Source of the DNA: Deltaproteobacteria bacterium
GTDB taxonomy: Bacteria > Desulfobacterota > Syntrophobacteria > Syntrophobacterales > Syntrophobacteraceae
DNA: 64,000 bases
Direction: 5' to 3'
Assembly: GCA_012517315.1 (NCBI GenBank)
Contig: JAAYVE010000059.1
Span: 62,001-126,000, forward strand
Shown here: positions 63,977 through 64,000 of the stretch, in pieces
Layout of the letters: each line of letters starts with the position of its first letter
Numbering within the stretch: the stretch's first letter is position 1
Translations under genes and position numbers: made by a program
Notes under the pieces: generated by a model
Told to the model about the DNA's origin: nothing
Seen by the model: the letters and a program-made list of their open reading frames with translations, nothing else
Databases searched by the model: none

Positions 63977-64000
63977 GTTCCCCATCCTTTTTTTGACTTT

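Noticed and set aside
1-64000. tRNA, rRNA, tmRNA, CRISPR arrays, transposases and integrases
   Set aside because: Looked for on both strands by eye, including around smpB for tmRNA; nothing with convincing structure or motifs was found.

Overview
The window is GC-rich, densely coded, and looks chromosomal from a deltaproteobacterium (Desulfobacterota), most like the Syntrophobacter / Desulfacinum group. This is inferred from the gene mix: AMP-forming acetyl-CoA synthetase next to an acetyl-CoA hydrolase/transferase fused to an acetyltransferase domain, a HoxEFU/NuoEFG-type NADH-oxidising module, a RACo-like corrinoid-protein reactivator, an EI/HPr regulatory phosphotransfer pair without sugar permeases, and hybrid two-component systems. 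No tRNA, rRNA, CRISPR array, transposase or integrase was recognised.

Layout. 1-4379 (minus): a two-gene operon, a TIR / CHAT-like / SIR2-like three-part protein whose stop codon overlaps the start of an nSTAND1-type NTPase with a membrane helix; the NTPase gene runs off the left edge. This is the best candidate for an immune or conflict system. 4815-9440 (minus): an AttEFGH-like ABC transporter operon. 9819-18034: a cysteine-rich DUF6125-like protein, Hsp20, an M20 peptidase with a GNAT protein, a hybrid histidine kinase with its response regulator, and a methyltransferase. 18605-27220: an M1 peptidase, a 5'-nucleotidase with a small companion, an FAD oxidoreductase, phosphoglucomutase and an enlarged nucleoside diphosphate kinase. 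27319-34150: acetate activation (Acs and the CoA transferase/GNAT fusion), a lytic transglycosylase, and a sirtuin with a good promoter. Acs, a GNAT domain and CobB together are the parts of a lysine-acetylation switch.

34163-39418 (plus): the complete Tol-Pal set, tolQ-tolR-tolA-tolB-pal-cpoB, with a structured spacer between tolQ and tolR. 39610-46665: a LuxR-type response regulator, an isolated GspE/PilB ATPase, a membrane metallophosphoesterase, and an smpB / zinc dehydrogenase / TrpD-like operon. 46803-53434 (minus): RACo-like protein, dCMP deaminase, HAD phosphatase and lipase-like hydrolase, all overlapping, then HPr and enzyme I. 53574-55301 (plus): a GT-B-like protein and lspA, which carries an in-frame TGA followed by a hairpin. 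55319-58588 (minus): three genes for an NADH dehydrogenase module with no catalytic partner beside it. 58962-63976: a PPC-domain protein, a secreted protein, a band-7 protein, a glycerophosphodiester phosphodiesterase, a small protein with an Smr-domain protein, and a secreted protein.

All calls come from reading the sequence and translated motifs by eye. No database search or structure prediction was run, so domain borders and residue alignments are approximate.
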